NCBI GenBank assembly: GCA_045592445.1
Contig: JAZNUV010000009.1
Location: forward strand, 1 to 26,573
DNA: 26,573 nt
Source of the DNA: JAQXGO01 sp045592445
GTDB taxonomy: Bacteria; Bacillota; Clostridia; UMGS1883; UMGS1540
Direction: 5' to 3'
Below, piece after piece: positions 6,921 through 14,866 of the stretch. Numbering within the stretch: the stretch's first letter is position 1; the number at the start of each line of letters is the position of its first letter. Both the position numbers and the translations under genes were made by a program. The notes beneath the pieces are model-generated. The model was not told where the DNA came from. It made no database searches and saw only the letters and a list, made by a program, of their open reading frames with translations.

Positions 6921-8345
6921 TTACAGATTATAATATTTTTCAAATTCTGCGGGTGTTGGGATTGCGGCAAGCTCTCTTAATTCCGCACGTTCTGTTTTTA
7001 TAAAGTTTTGAATCAGCTCTTCGGGGAAAACGCCGCCTTCAGTCAGATACGCATGGTCTTTTTCCAGCGCGTCCACCGCTTCCGCAAGCGATGTGGGCAG
7101 GTGATGCAGTTTTGCCTTTTCCTCGTCGCTCAAATGGAATAAATTCATATCATACGGACCCCATCCCTCGGCATGCGGGTCAATTTTATTTTTCACGCCG
7201 TCAAGCCCTGCCATGAGGATTGCCGCATAGCAGAAATACGGGTTTGCGGTCGCGTCCGGATTTCGCAGTTCAAAACGCCTTAAATTCTTTTCCTTTGCAT
7301 AGGCGGGAATTCGGATAACCGCACTGCGGTTTGAGGTCGCATAGCCAACCGTTACAGGGGCTTCAAAGCCCGGTACCAGGCGTTTGAAGGAGTTTGTGCT
7401 CGGATTTGTAATCGCACAAAGGGACGCAATATGTTTTAAAAGTCCGCCCATAAAATAGTGCGCCGTGCGGCTTAAATTCGCATACCCGCCATCCTCGGAG
7501 AATACGTTTTCCCCATCCTTCAAAAGAAGCATATGCACATGCATGCCGCTGCCCGCCTCGCCCATAACGGGTTTCGGCATAAAGGTAGCGGAAAGACCGT
7601 ACTTTTTGGCAGTGTTATGAATGATGTATTTAATCATCATGGTCGCGTCCGCCATTTTTGACATTTCGCCGAGCGCAGGCTCAATTTCAAACTGCCCCGC
7701 CGCACCAACCTCGGGATGGTGATAATTGAGCGCAATGCCCATCTCGTCAATCAGCATGCACATTTCACTGCGCGCTTCATACGAGGTGTCAAACGGCTTT
7801 GCAATGTGATAATTTTTCTGTTTGGCAACTACATTGCCGCTTCCTTCCACCGCACTGTTCCAGTGCGCGCCCGCCGCATCCACGGAAAAACCGATGGACT
7901 CAGGGCGTACTTCCCAGCCGACGCGGTCGAAAAGATAAAATTCAAACTCGGGCAAAATCAGCATCGTATCTGCAATTCCCATGTCACGCATATATTTTTC
8001 CGCCGCGCGCACAATATTTCTCGGATATTGCGGCAAGGGGCGGTTTTGGGGCGTGTCAATAATCATGGCATTTCCCGTCATCGAAAGTGTGGGTATTTCA
8101 CAAAACGGGTCAATTACCGCCGTGTCGGGGTCGGGTATAAACACCATGTCGCTCTTTTCCACCACGGCGTAGCCGTAGTTGGACGCGTCAAATCCGATGC
8201 CGTTCTTCATTGTTTCTTCAGAAAAGTTTTTCGCGGGAATGGTTACATGCCGAAACTGCCCCTTGATGTCTACCATTTTAAAGTCAATCATCTTGATGTT
8301 ATGCTCTTCTACAAGCTTTAGGATATCCTTTACTGTTTTTGCCAT
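6921..8345 (-). CDS. glnA: Type I glutamine synthetase
   Basis: This enzyme makes glutamine from glutamate, ammonia and ATP as a cytoplasmic dodecamer. Across 474 residues it has LPEFEFYLFD (metal-binding Glu), EVGAAGQFEIE, GSGMHVHMLL, NPSTNSFKRLVPGFEAPV and RFELRNPD, all GSI active-site elements. The C-terminal region aligns without gaps to the long GSI-beta form of enteric bacteria, but the adenylylated Tyr (E. coli Tyr397, NLYDLPPEE) is Phe403 here (NLFHLSDEE), with the same 72-residue distance to the end. Adenylylation at that site is therefore impossible. The start is set by GAGGAGAGAAAA before ATG. It is convergent with the RAYT gene. The downstream hairpin serves both. Confidence 0.96.
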   Translation of the reverse strand: MAKTVKDILKLVEEHNIKMIDFKMVDIKGQFRHVTIPAKNFSEETMKNGIGFDASNYGYAVVEKSDMVFIPDPDTAVIDPFCEIPTLSMTGNAMIIDTPQNRPLPQYPRNIVRAAEKYMRDMGIADTMLILPEFEFYLFDRVGWEVRPESIGFSVDAAGAHWNSAVEGSGNVVAKQKNYHIAKPFDTSYEARSEMCMLIDEMGIALNYHHPEVGAAGQFEIEPALGEMSKMADATMMIKYIIHNTAKKYGLSATFMPKPVMGEAGSGMHVHMLLLKDGENVFSEDGGYANLSRTAHYFMGGLLKHIASLCAITNPSTNSFKRLVPGFEAPVTVGYATSNRSAVIRIPAYAKEKNLRRFELRNPDATANPYFCYAAILMAGLDGVKNKIDPHAEGWGPYDMNLFHLSDEEKAKLHHLPTSLAEAVDALEKDHAYLTEGGVFPEELIQNFIKTERAELRELAAIPTPAEFEKYYNL

Positions 8346-8441
8346 TTTTCTCTCCTCTTTCTTATTTTATTGTCTTTCTGCAAAATCAGGCTTTTATTGC
8401 TTGGTAAAAATGTCAACTCTTCCTTTTTTATCCGTGTTTTC

Positions 8442-8470
8442 AGTATACCATTTTTTCTTTTCATTTGCAA
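8442..8470 (-). promoter_or_regulatory. Promoter of glnA
   Basis: On the minus strand TTGCAA (8470-8465), a 17-base spacer and TATACT (8447-8442) lie about 95 bases before the start codon. No obvious GlnR-type site was identified. Confidence 0.5.
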
Positions 8471-8541
8471 CAAAAAAACAAATAATCCCGATTTTTCTGC
8501 AAATACTACTGATATTGTTTTTTGTAAGGAGAATGATTTTC

Positions 8542-9840
8542 ATGCATGAATCTGTTTGGTCAGCTACCGCGTCCATGCCGCATTTTCCGTCTCTTAAAGG
8601 CAGTCACAAAACCGATGTTCTCATTATCGGCGGCGGTCTTTGCGGCGTTTTATGCGCGCATTTTCTTGCAGAACGCGGCGTAGACTATATACTTTGCGAA
8701 GGGGCAACCCTGGGCAGCGGCACCACGAAGAATACGACGGCAAAGGTCACGGCGCAGCATGGTCTTATGTACGCAGACCTCCTTGCGCGTGAGGGGAAGG
8801 AGGCGGCACAGCTTTATTATAACGCCAACATGGAGGCAATCGGGCTTTATCGCAAGCTTTCCCAAAGCATTCGCTGCGACTTTGAGGACAAATCTGCCTA
8901 CACTTATTCTCTAAAAAACCGCGAGGAGCTTTTGCGGGAGGCGGAGGCAGTCTGCCGCATCGGCGGGCAGGCAGATGTCGTCGATACGCCGCTTTTGCCC
9001 TTTCCGACCATGGGTGCCGTGCGTTTCCCCGCCCAGGGGCAATTTCATCCGCTCAAGTTTTTGGCGGGGCTTTCCAAAGGGCTTCGTATCTACGAAAACA
9101 CGCCCATAAAAAGTATAAACGGAAACACCGCTTTTTCCCCGCACGGCAAAATCCGCGCAGAAAAAATGATTGTTACCACGCACTTTCCGTTTCTCAACCT
9201 GCACGGCAGTTATTTTTTAAAGCTTTACCAGTCGCGCTCCTACATTCTTGCGCTGACCGATGCGCAAAATGTGGACGGCATGTACCGCGATGCGGACGAT
9301 AAGGGGCTCTCGTTCCGAAATTGGCAAAACTACCTTCTTTTGGGGGGAGGGTCCCACCGAACAGGTAAGAAAAGTGATGGGTGGGCGTCTTTACGCACGC
9401 AGGTTTTGGAATCTTACCCCGCCGCGAAGGAGAAATATGCATTTGCCGCACAGGATTGCATCAGTCTTGACGGGCGGCCGTATATCGGGCACTACGCAAA
9501 AACCACGCCTTCTCTTTATGTGGCAACAGGGTTTAACAAATGGGGCATGACAGGGAGCATGGTTGCCGCGCGGATGCTTTCGGCGCAGCTTACGGGGCAA
9601 AAAACGCCGTATGATGCGCTCTTTTCCCCGTCGCGCAGTATTTTAAAGCCGCAGCTTTTTGTAAATGGTGCAGAATCCGCCATCAATCTTTTGACCCCAA
9701 CCAAAAAACGCTGTCCGCATTTAGGGTGCGCCTTAAAATGGAATCCCGCGGAGCACAGTTGGGATTGCCCCTGCCACGGCTCGCGCTTTTCGGAAACGGG
9801 TGCGCTCATTGATAATCCCGCCACGGACGACCTCCCGTAA
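8542..9840 (+). CDS. FAD-dependent oxidoreductase with C-terminal Rieske [2Fe-2S] domain
   Basis: The 432 residues begin with a DAO-type FAD domain: DVLIIGGGLCG (dinucleotide loop at 30-35), then LGSGTTKNTTAKVTAQHG. Late in the domain GRPYIGHY and YVATGFNKWGMTGSMVAARML are typical of the FAD-binding end. The C-terminal Rieske segment has CPHLGC (C391, H393) and CPCHGS (C409, H412), binding a 2Fe-2S cluster. The architecture resembles B. subtilis YhfW. The substrate is unknown. The start at 8542 is preferred over ATG 8533 because AAGGAG lies 10 bases before 8542 but only one base before 8533. The longer in-frame extension back to 8179 overlaps glnA antisense and is rejected. It stands upstream of the thrS T-box without obvious functional link. 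Confidence 0.85.
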   Translation: MHESVWSATASMPHFPSLKGSHKTDVLIIGGGLCGVLCAHFLAERGVDYILCEGATLGSGTTKNTTAKVTAQHGLMYADLLAREGKEAAQLYYNANMEAIGLYRKLSQSIRCDFEDKSAYTYSLKNREELLREAEAVCRIGGQADVVDTPLLPFPTMGAVRFPAQGQFHPLKFLAGLSKGLRIYENTPIKSINGNTAFSPHGKIRAEKMIVTTHFPFLNLHGSYFLKLYQSRSYILALTDAQNVDGMYRDADDKGLSFRNWQNYLLLGGGSHRTGKKSDGWASLRTQVLESYPAAKEKYAFAAQDCISLDGRPYIGHYAKTTPSLYVATGFNKWGMTGSMVAARMLSAQLTGQKTPYDALFSPSRSILKPQLFVNGAESAINLLTPTKKRCPHLGCALKWNPAEHSWDCPCHGSRFSETGALIDNPATDDLP

Positions 9841-9856
9841 ATCCTTAAAAAAATTG

Positions 9857-9885
9857 TTGACAAACCGCTGAATATCTGTTACAAT
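9857..9885 (+). promoter_or_regulatory. Promoter of the thrS leader
   Basis: TTGACA, exactly 17 bases and TACAAT form an almost perfect vegetative promoter. Transcription would start near 9892, giving a leader of about 240 bases before thrS. Confidence 0.85.
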
Positions 9886-9891
9886 GAAAAA

Positions 9892-10112
9892 AAGCGATGA
9901 AGGAACGAGTAGCCGCCGCAGAACATACGAGAGAGAGAAGCATTTGCTGGAAGCTTCTTATGGGAACGGCTGTGAAAACCACTCCTGAGCCGCGCGCCGA
10001 AATAGCAGTAAGCGTTGCCGCACACCCTGCGTTATGGGTTTTGAGTGAAAAATCAAGGTGGAACCGTGCATCATTATGCACCCTTGGCAGTTTTTCTGTC
10101 GGGGTGTTTTTT
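9892..10112 (+). promoter_or_regulatory. Threonine T-box riboswitch
   Basis: The leader has the T-box layout. A stem I region (GGAACGAGTAGCC pairing with GGCTGTGAAAACC-side sequences) carries the specifier ACC (Thr) at 9978-9980 in GTGAAAACCACTCC. The conserved T-box AAGGTGGAACCGTG is at 10055-10068. The terminator helix pairs CAAGG and GTGCAT with ATGCAC and CCTTG (10054-10086) and ends in five T at 10091. Uncharged tRNA-Thr should pair with ACC and with the TGGA bulge, stabilising the antiterminator so that thrS is read when threonine is scarce. Confidence 0.9.
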
Positions 10113-10130
10113 AGTTTAAAGGAGGATTTT

Positions 10131-11894
10131 ATGAAAATTATTTACGCAAACGGCACAACGGGCGAATGCCCCGCCGAAGAGGAATTACATGTAATCCGCC
10201 ATACGGCGGCACACGTGATGGCGCAGGCAATCAAACGCCTTTATCCTGCGGCGGATTTTGCCTACGGTCCCGCAACGGAAAAGGGATTTTATTATGATGT
10301 CGATTTGGGCGATGAAAAGCTTTCCGACGAGGATTTGCAAAAAATCGAGCAGGAAATGCGCAAAATCGTAAAGGAAAACCTGCCCCTTAAGGCGTACATT
10401 TTGCCGCGTGAGGAAGCCATTCGCCACATGGAAGAGCGCGGCGAGAAGTATAAGGTTGAGCATATCGGGGATTTGGCACCCGATGCCGAAATCAGCTTTT
10501 TCAGTCAGGGCGAGTATGTGGATATGTGCACAGGCCCGCATCTTTGCTATACAAAGGCATTGAAGGCGTTTAAGATTATGGGGCAGTCGGGCGCATATTG
10601 GAAAAATGACAAAAACAATACCATGCTCACGCGTATAAACGGTATTGCCTTCCGCACACAGGCGGAGCTTGATGATTATTTGGTGCTTTTGGAAGAGGCA
10701 GAAAAGCGCGACCATCGTAAGATCGGGCGCGAGATGGGTCTTTTTATGATGCATGAGGAAGCGCCGGGATTCCCGTTCTTCCTGCCGAAGGGTATGCAGC
10801 TTAAAAACACGCTCATTGAATATTGGCGCGAGATTCACAGAGATGCGGACTACGTTGAGGTTGCCACACCCATGATTATGAACCGCCATCTTTGGGAAAC
10901 CAGCGGTCACTGGGACCATTATAAGGATAATATGTATTCGACAACGATTGACGAAGAAACCTTCTGCGTAAAACCCATGAACTGCCCCGGCGGTGTTATG
11001 GTGTACGCTTCAAAGCCGCACAGCTATCGCGAATTACCGATTCGCATGGGCGAGCTTGGGCTTGTGCATCGGCATGAGCTTAAGGGTGCACTCCACGGCC
11101 TTTTCCGCGTTCGTTGCTTCACGCAGGACGATGCACATATTTTCATGCGCCGCGAGCAAATTACCGATGAAATTATCGGCGTTGTTGACCTTATCAATGC
11201 AGTCTACACAAAATTTGGCTTTAAGTACGCCATCGAACTTTCCACACGTCCCGAGGACAGTATGGGAAGTGACGCGGATTGGGAAGCCGCTACCGAAGGT
11301 CTTAAAAAGGCGCTTTGTATGTTAAACCTTCCCTATACAATCAATGAAGGGGACGGCGCGTTTTATGGCCCGAAAATTGACTTCCATTTAGAGGATTCTT
11401 TAGGCAGAACCTGGCAGTGCGGCACCATTCAGCTTGACTTCCAGATGCCCCAAAACTTCGACCTTTCGTATGTGGATGAGAAGGGCGAGGCGGCGCGTCC
11501 GATTATGATTCACCGCGTATGTTTCGGCTCTATCGAACGCTTTATCGGCATTATTACCGAGCATTATGCGGGCAAATTCCCCGTATGGCTTGCGCCGACG
11601 CAGGCGAAGGTCCTGCTCGTTTCCGAGAAATTTGCAGAGTACGGCAAAACGGTTTACGAAGCACTTCGCAAAGCAGGCATTCGCGCAGAACTGGACGACA
11701 GAAACGAAAAAATCGGCTATATGATTCGCGAGGCGCAGGTTGTCCACCGCGTTCCTTATATGCTGATTGTCGGACAGCAGGAGGCGGATTCGAACACTGT
11801 GTCCATCCGTCATCGCGACACGGGCAAAACCGAAACCATGTCGCTTGATGCGTTTTTGGAGAAAATAAAGGCGGAAATCCGCGACCGCGTATAA
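10131..11894 (+). CDS. thrS: Threonyl-tRNA synthetase lacking the TGS domain
   Basis: This enzyme charges tRNA-Thr. The 587 residues begin almost directly at the editing domain: HTAAH (H24, H28) and CTGPH (C133) correspond to E. coli H73, H77 and C182, each shifted by 49. The N-terminal TGS module of the usual ~640-residue enzyme is therefore absent. The catalytic core keeps MNCPGG (zinc Cys), RHELKGALHGLFRVR (motif 2), FTQDDAHIF (zinc His), YGPKIDFH and MIHRVCFGSIERF (third zinc His, motif 3). A standard anticodon-binding domain starts near 490. AAAGGAGG lies six bases before ATG 10131. Earlier in-frame codons fall within the T-box leader. It is regulated by the T-box upstream. Confidence 0.96.
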   Translation: MKIIYANGTTGECPAEEELHVIRHTAAHVMAQAIKRLYPAADFAYGPATEKGFYYDVDLGDEKLSDEDLQKIEQEMRKIVKENLPLKAYILPREEAIRHMEERGEKYKVEHIGDLAPDAEISFFSQGEYVDMCTGPHLCYTKALKAFKIMGQSGAYWKNDKNNTMLTRINGIAFRTQAELDDYLVLLEEAEKRDHRKIGREMGLFMMHEEAPGFPFFLPKGMQLKNTLIEYWREIHRDADYVEVATPMIMNRHLWETSGHWDHYKDNMYSTTIDEETFCVKPMNCPGGVMVYASKPHSYRELPIRMGELGLVHRHELKGALHGLFRVRCFTQDDAHIFMRREQITDEIIGVVDLINAVYTKFGFKYAIELSTRPEDSMGSDADWEAATEGLKKALCMLNLPYTINEGDGAFYGPKIDFHLEDSLGRTWQCGTIQLDFQMPQNFDLSYVDEKGEAARPIMIHRVCFGSIERFIGIITEHYAGKFPVWLAPTQAKVLLVSEKFAEYGKTVYEALRKAGIRAELDDRNEKIGYMIREAQVVHRVPYMLIVGQQEADSNTVSIRHRDTGKTETMSLDAFLEKIKAEIRDRV

Positions 11895-11902
11895 TGCATA
11901 CA

Positions 11903-11931
11903 AAAAGCCATCGGCCCTGCCGATGGCTTTT
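11903..11931. terminator. Bidirectional terminator between thrS and fic
   Basis: A perfect 13-bp stem (AAAAGCCATCGGC and its complement) with a 3-base loop has T runs on both strands. It serves thrS on plus and the Fic gene on minus, whose stop is 22 bases away. Confidence 0.88.
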
Positions 11932-11951
11932 AGATTGTCGAAAAACTTGTT
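11932..11951 (+). repeat. Hairpin-adjacent motif, copy 1
   Basis: AGATTGTCGAAAAACTTGTT follows the thrS terminator stem directly. A copy differing at one base is found on the minus strand at 25965-25984, again directly beside a hairpin. Confidence 0.6.
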
Positions 11952-11953
11952 TA

Positions 11954-13087
11954 TCATGTATCTTTCCTCAAAATTTCTAGATAATCTTCATAAGCAAATA
12001 CACGATTACGATTTGCATTATTTGTCTTTACAAGTATTCCGCATTCTTCTAATCTTTTTACACTTGCAGAAACAGTACTGAATGCAAGAGACAATTCTTC
12101 TGATGTTTTCCTGATGTCTATAATAGGATTTTTTTCAAGATAAGCAAAGATTTTCATTGCGGTTTTCGAGGCTCTGCCCATTTTTTCCATAATTGCAATA
12201 TTCCTATCGTGTAATTTAGACAACTTGTTAATTGACCGGGCCGCATCTTCTGCGGATTCTTTGATTGCACGAAGAAAGAATTTTATCCATTGCTCGTAAT
12301 TGTTTTTATTTCTCACTTCACTCATACGGTCATAATATTCAATTCTGTTATTTTTGAGGTAATAGGAGATATAAAGTGCAGGTGTGTTTAATCTCTTTTT
12401 CTCCATTAAAAACAGAGTAATTAACAATCTGCCTACACGACCATTACCATCCAAAAACGGATGTATTGTTTCAAATTGATAATGAATTAAGGCTGCCTGA
12501 ATCAACATATCCAATTCATCATCTGAATTTATATATTTTTCTAAATCAGACATTGCCCCCTGCATATCTTCGGGATTAGGCGGAATATATCGTGCATTTT
12601 TTAATGTACTGCCTGCGGCACCAATCCAGTTTTGAGAGTATCTGAATTCGCCCGGATTCTTTTCCTGCCCTCGTACGTCCTTCATTAAAACCTCATGCGT
12701 TTCTTTTATCAGTCGGTTGCAGAGTGGGAGTGATTTTAGTCTTTCAAGAGCAAACTCGGTTGCTTTTATATAATTCATTACATCAGCTACATTTTGATTG
12801 ACATTTTTCTCAATCAATGGATCTAATACATCTTCCAAAGTCGCCTGTGTGCCTTCAATCTGTGACGACAGTAATGCTTCTTTACGCACATACATAGACA
12901 CAAACAAATTCATGTTGGGAATATAGCTCGACAATGTATCTAAGGTTGCTAAAGCCTTTGTTGCCTCTGTAAGCAGGGAAATCATTTCTGTATCCATATT
13001 TATTTCTACCGGTAGCGGTGTAGGACGAAACGACTTGTACTGGGCCTCTCCGCTTAAATTTGTGATATATTCTCCGGCTCTTTGCAT
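11954..13087 (-). CDS. Fic/DOC family protein with N-terminal inhibitory motif and C-terminal winged helix
   Basis: The 377 residues have three parts. An N-terminal Fic_N region carries the inhibitory helix motif S-S-Q-I-E-G (74-79, consensus [ST]-x3-E-[GN]). The Fic core has the catalytic loop HPFLDGNGRVGR (209-220), preceded by a plausible beta-flap. The C-terminal winged-helix domain is about 305-377 (KIFAYLEKNPIID, ELSLAFSTVSASVKRLEECGI). Fic enzymes transfer AMP from ATP onto Ser/Thr/Tyr of target proteins. The N-terminal Glu (E78) normally keeps class II members off until relieved. The winged helix suggests DNA binding or autoregulation. GAAGGTG lies six bases before ATG. AT-rich, in an accessory island. 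The target is unknown. Confidence 0.93.
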   Translation of the reverse strand: MQRAGEYITNLSGEAQYKSFRPTPLPVEINMDTEMISLLTEATKALATLDTLSSYIPNMNLFVSMYVRKEALLSSQIEGTQATLEDVLDPLIEKNVNQNVADVMNYIKATEFALERLKSLPLCNRLIKETHEVLMKDVRGQEKNPGEFRYSQNWIGAAGSTLKNARYIPPNPEDMQGAMSDLEKYINSDDELDMLIQAALIHYQFETIHPFLDGNGRVGRLLITLFLMEKKRLNTPALYISYYLKNNRIEYYDRMSEVRNKNNYEQWIKFFLRAIKESAEDAARSINKLSKLHDRNIAIMEKMGRASKTAMKIFAYLEKNPIIDIRKTSEELSLAFSTVSASVKRLEECGILVKTNNANRNRVFAYEDYLEILRKDT

Positions 13088-13105
13088 ATCAACACCTTCT
13101 TATCT

Positions 13106-13149
13106 CGAAATTTCAAATATATTTTAACACACTTATTTCGATTTGTCAA
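13106..13149 (-). promoter_or_regulatory. Promoter of the Fic gene with overlapping inverted repeat
   Basis: On the minus strand TTGACA (13149-13144), 17 bases and TAAAAT (13126-13121) form a strong promoter about 35 bases before the start. CGAAAT at 13106-13111 and ATTTCG at 13135-13140 form an inverted repeat spanning the -10 region, a possible operator. Confidence 0.65.
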
Positions 13150-13234
13150 ATTAAATCAAAATAAAGAGTTTTCTTATTTTGAACAATTAAACAAATTAAT
13201 AATTATGTGTTGCATTTTAAAATATTATTGCAAA

Positions 13235-13273
13235 AAAGACCTACCCTTGCTCTATAAACAAAGATAGGTCTTT
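13235..13273 (-). terminator. Hairpin terminator upstream of the Fic promoter
   Basis: A 9-bp stem AAAGACCTA / TAGGTCTTT with a 21-base loop is followed by T6 on the minus strand. It insulates the Fic gene from the membrane-protein gene at 13358. Confidence 0.6.
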
Positions 13274-13274
13274 C

Positions 13275-13351
13275 ACAGTTTGAGGACGGGCAGTTTTGGA
13301 TATTGCAGACTTCCAAAAAATGTAACAAAAACAGCCCCGTCCCTAAACTGT
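13275..13351. repeat. 77-bp imperfect inverted-repeat element
   Basis: The outer arms ACAGTTTGAGGACGGG (13275-13290) and CCCGTCCCTAAACTGT (13336-13351) pair at 14 of 16 positions. Pairing continues imperfectly inward (GCAGTTTTGG against CAAAAACAGC), so the unit folds into one long hairpin. It lies 6 bases past a gene end. It may be a MITE-like unit or a large terminator. Confidence 0.5.
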
Positions 13352-13357
13352 TTGACT

Positions 13358-13966
13358 TTAATTCATTTCATACAAAATCTCAAGCCCTTTTTCTGGATGA
13401 TATGTCCAACTAACGGTATAGTTTTTATTAGATTCTATTTGCTTGCCTTGACTCCATGTTGTTGTGTTCATTTTTTTATATAGAGAGCTTGAAAAACCTA
13501 ATTTTTCATTCAGTTTTCTTATATTTTTTTCGTAAAAAATAAGTGCATCCCAACCCTCTCCTCTATCATATTTATTAGAATCAAAGCTCATCCATGTACC
13601 ATCAGAGGCTATTTCCAATGAAGCAAGGTCATTATCATCTACATGCAAATTAATTCCGGAACATATTTCATTAAAATTAGTGGGTGTAGCTCCGAAAATG
13701 GAACAAGCTAAAATAATAATAACGATAAAAAGTGCTATTATGGTTACGCTAATCCAAAACTTAGATTTATATTTATTATGATATATAAAACGAGCTATAT
13801 TTTTTCGAAGACGAGCCAAAAGACCACTTGATTCATTAGCAATATTATAAAAATTTTGCGGTTCGGTTTTATTACCAATAATTTTGTTGCACCCACAAGG
13901 GATATCGCCATCGTTGGCGACTTCGTTACACATACTACTGTTTAAATTGTTTTTTTCTTCAAACAT
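13358..13966 (-). CDS. Single-pass membrane protein of unknown function
   Basis: The 202 residues are not recognised as any family. Residues 1-65 are cytoplasmic with a short Cys cluster (SMCNEV, IPCGCN) and end in a basic stretch (RLRKNIARFIYHNKYKSK). Residues about 70-91 are one membrane helix (WISVTIIALFIVIIILACSI). Residues 92-202 are probably extracellular, with aromatic strands (GTWMSFDSN, ALIFYEKN, YTVSWTYHPEKG) suggesting a small beta-rich domain. The start at 13966 is chosen because CAGGAGG lies seven bases upstream. The longer frame to 14140 runs through the divergent XRE promoter. It is divergent from an XRE regulator and has a consensus promoter, so the two probably form a regulated pair. 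Confidence 0.7.
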   Translation of the reverse strand: MFEEKNNLNSSMCNEVANDGDIPCGCNKIIGNKTEPQNFYNIANESSGLLARLRKNIARFIYHNKYKSKFWISVTIIALFIVIIILACSIFGATPTNFNEICSGINLHVDDNDLASLEIASDGTWMSFDSNKYDRGEGWDALIFYEKNIRKLNEKLGFSSSLYKKMNTTTWSQGKQIESNKNYTVSWTYHPEKGLEILYEMN

Positions 13967-14000
13967 AACAATACCTCCTGAAAATCTTTTAATTTCTTTT

Positions 14001-14029
14001 ATTATACATCTAATTCCACCATTTGTCAA
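14001..14029 (-). promoter_or_regulatory. Promoter of the membrane-protein gene
   Basis: On the minus strand TTGACA (14029-14024), 17 bases and TATAAT (14006-14001) are a perfect consensus. The divergent XRE start is about 70 bases away. TTGTTATA and TATACAA (about 14057-14076) form an imperfect palindrome between them that could be the XRE operator. Confidence 0.75.
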
Positions 14030-14097
14030 CACTATTCCACATAAAATAGATGCATTTGTTATAAAATGTATACAACAAGTGGAAAGAGGTGTGCAAT

Positions 14098-14391
14098 ATG
14101 ACATATAAGTTTGCCGATAATTTGAAAAAACTAAGGACAAGCAAAGGTCTGACCCAGACGCAGCTTGCTCAAAGATTATGGCTTAATAAGTCGATTATAA
14201 GTGCTTATGAAAATGAAACAAGAACACCAAGCCTTGAAGTTCTTATCAAACTTTCCAACGAATTCAATGTATCTATGGAGTATTTATTAGGTATAGAAAG
14301 AGAAAAAACAATAGACGTAACAGGTTTAACAGAAGAACAAATAGCGGTTGTAAGCTCACTTGTAGATCTGCTAAAAAAAGAAAATAAATAA
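14098..14391 (+). CDS. XRE-family transcriptional regulator
   Basis: The 97 residues carry a clear HTH_3 domain: FADNLKKLRTSKGLTQTQLA, QRLWLNKSIISAYENETRTP (recognition helix NKSIISAYE), SLEVLIKLSNEFNVSMEYLLG. A C-terminal helix (LTEEQIAVVSSLVDLLKKE) probably dimerises. These are phage/ICE-type repressors that usually act on their own divergent promoter. Here that would be the gene for the single-pass membrane protein. The start at 14098 is used with AGAGG seven bases upstream. A GTG nine bases earlier lacks spacing. AT-rich like its neighbours. Confidence 0.88.
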   Translation: MTYKFADNLKKLRTSKGLTQTQLAQRLWLNKSIISAYENETRTPSLEVLIKLSNEFNVSMEYLLGIEREKTIDVTGLTEEQIAVVSSLVDLLKKENK

Positions 14392-14758
14392 ATGCCAAAG
14401 TGCAATGTCGGTGGCCCTATTTTTCCTCGGCTTCGCCGATACAACAAGAAAAGAAAGCAAGCCCAAAGCAGTCATTATGGATAAGTGTTAACGAAACTCA
14501 TTTTTTCGCTTTCCATTCCTGCTTTGGGCTTGCTTTTATATCGCTTAAAATATAGTGTTTTGCTTGAATTTCAGTTGTTGCTCATTCTTGCGTATGTGCT
14601 TAATAAATCGCGATAATACTGATGATTTTGCATATAATGTGTGATATATGTATTCTTGTCATTATGTCAGGATACACATCAGAAACATAGTAAAAATATC
14701 GGTATTATCGATAAAAAAACCAATCATACAACTTATGTAACGTTTATCCATAAAAAGA
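14392..14758. other. Gene-free AT-rich interval with a perfect 18-bp inverted repeat
   Basis: No credible gene is visible here. A small GC-rich hairpin (TCGGCTTCGCCGA, about 14428-14440) is followed by a perfect 18-bp inverted repeat, AAAGCAAGCCCAAAGCAG at 14454-14471 and its complement at 14519-14536, with a 47-base loop. It ends in TTTTATAT on plus and TTTCTTTTC on minus. It may terminate the XRE transcript or be a MITE or structured RNA. Farther right (14650-14685) is an imperfect inverted repeat around TGTATTC / GGATACA. The rest shows nothing I can name. Confidence 0.55.
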
Positions 14759-14792
14759 AAAACAGTACAAGATAATAATCTCATACTGTTTT
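14759..14792 (-). terminator. Terminator of lysS
   Basis: A 9-bp stem AAAACAGTA / TACTGTTTT with a 16-base loop is followed on the minus strand by TCTTTTTAT. It lies 75 bases past the lysS stop. On plus the stem also precedes GTTTTTG. Confidence 0.6.
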
Positions 14793-14866
14793 GTTTTTGA
14801 ATAAGTTCTCTTTATTTGATCGTAAATCTTGCCATCCAATCCTTGAAAACCTTGATCTTACGCCAT

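Noticed and set aside
8179..8541. N-terminal extension of the FAD/Rieske protein
   Set aside because: It overlaps glnA on the opposite strand and crosses the glnA promoter. The AAGGAG site places the start at 8542.
9897..10130. N-terminal extension of thrS
   Set aside because: These codons lie inside the T-box leader RNA, and AAAGGAGG marks 10131.
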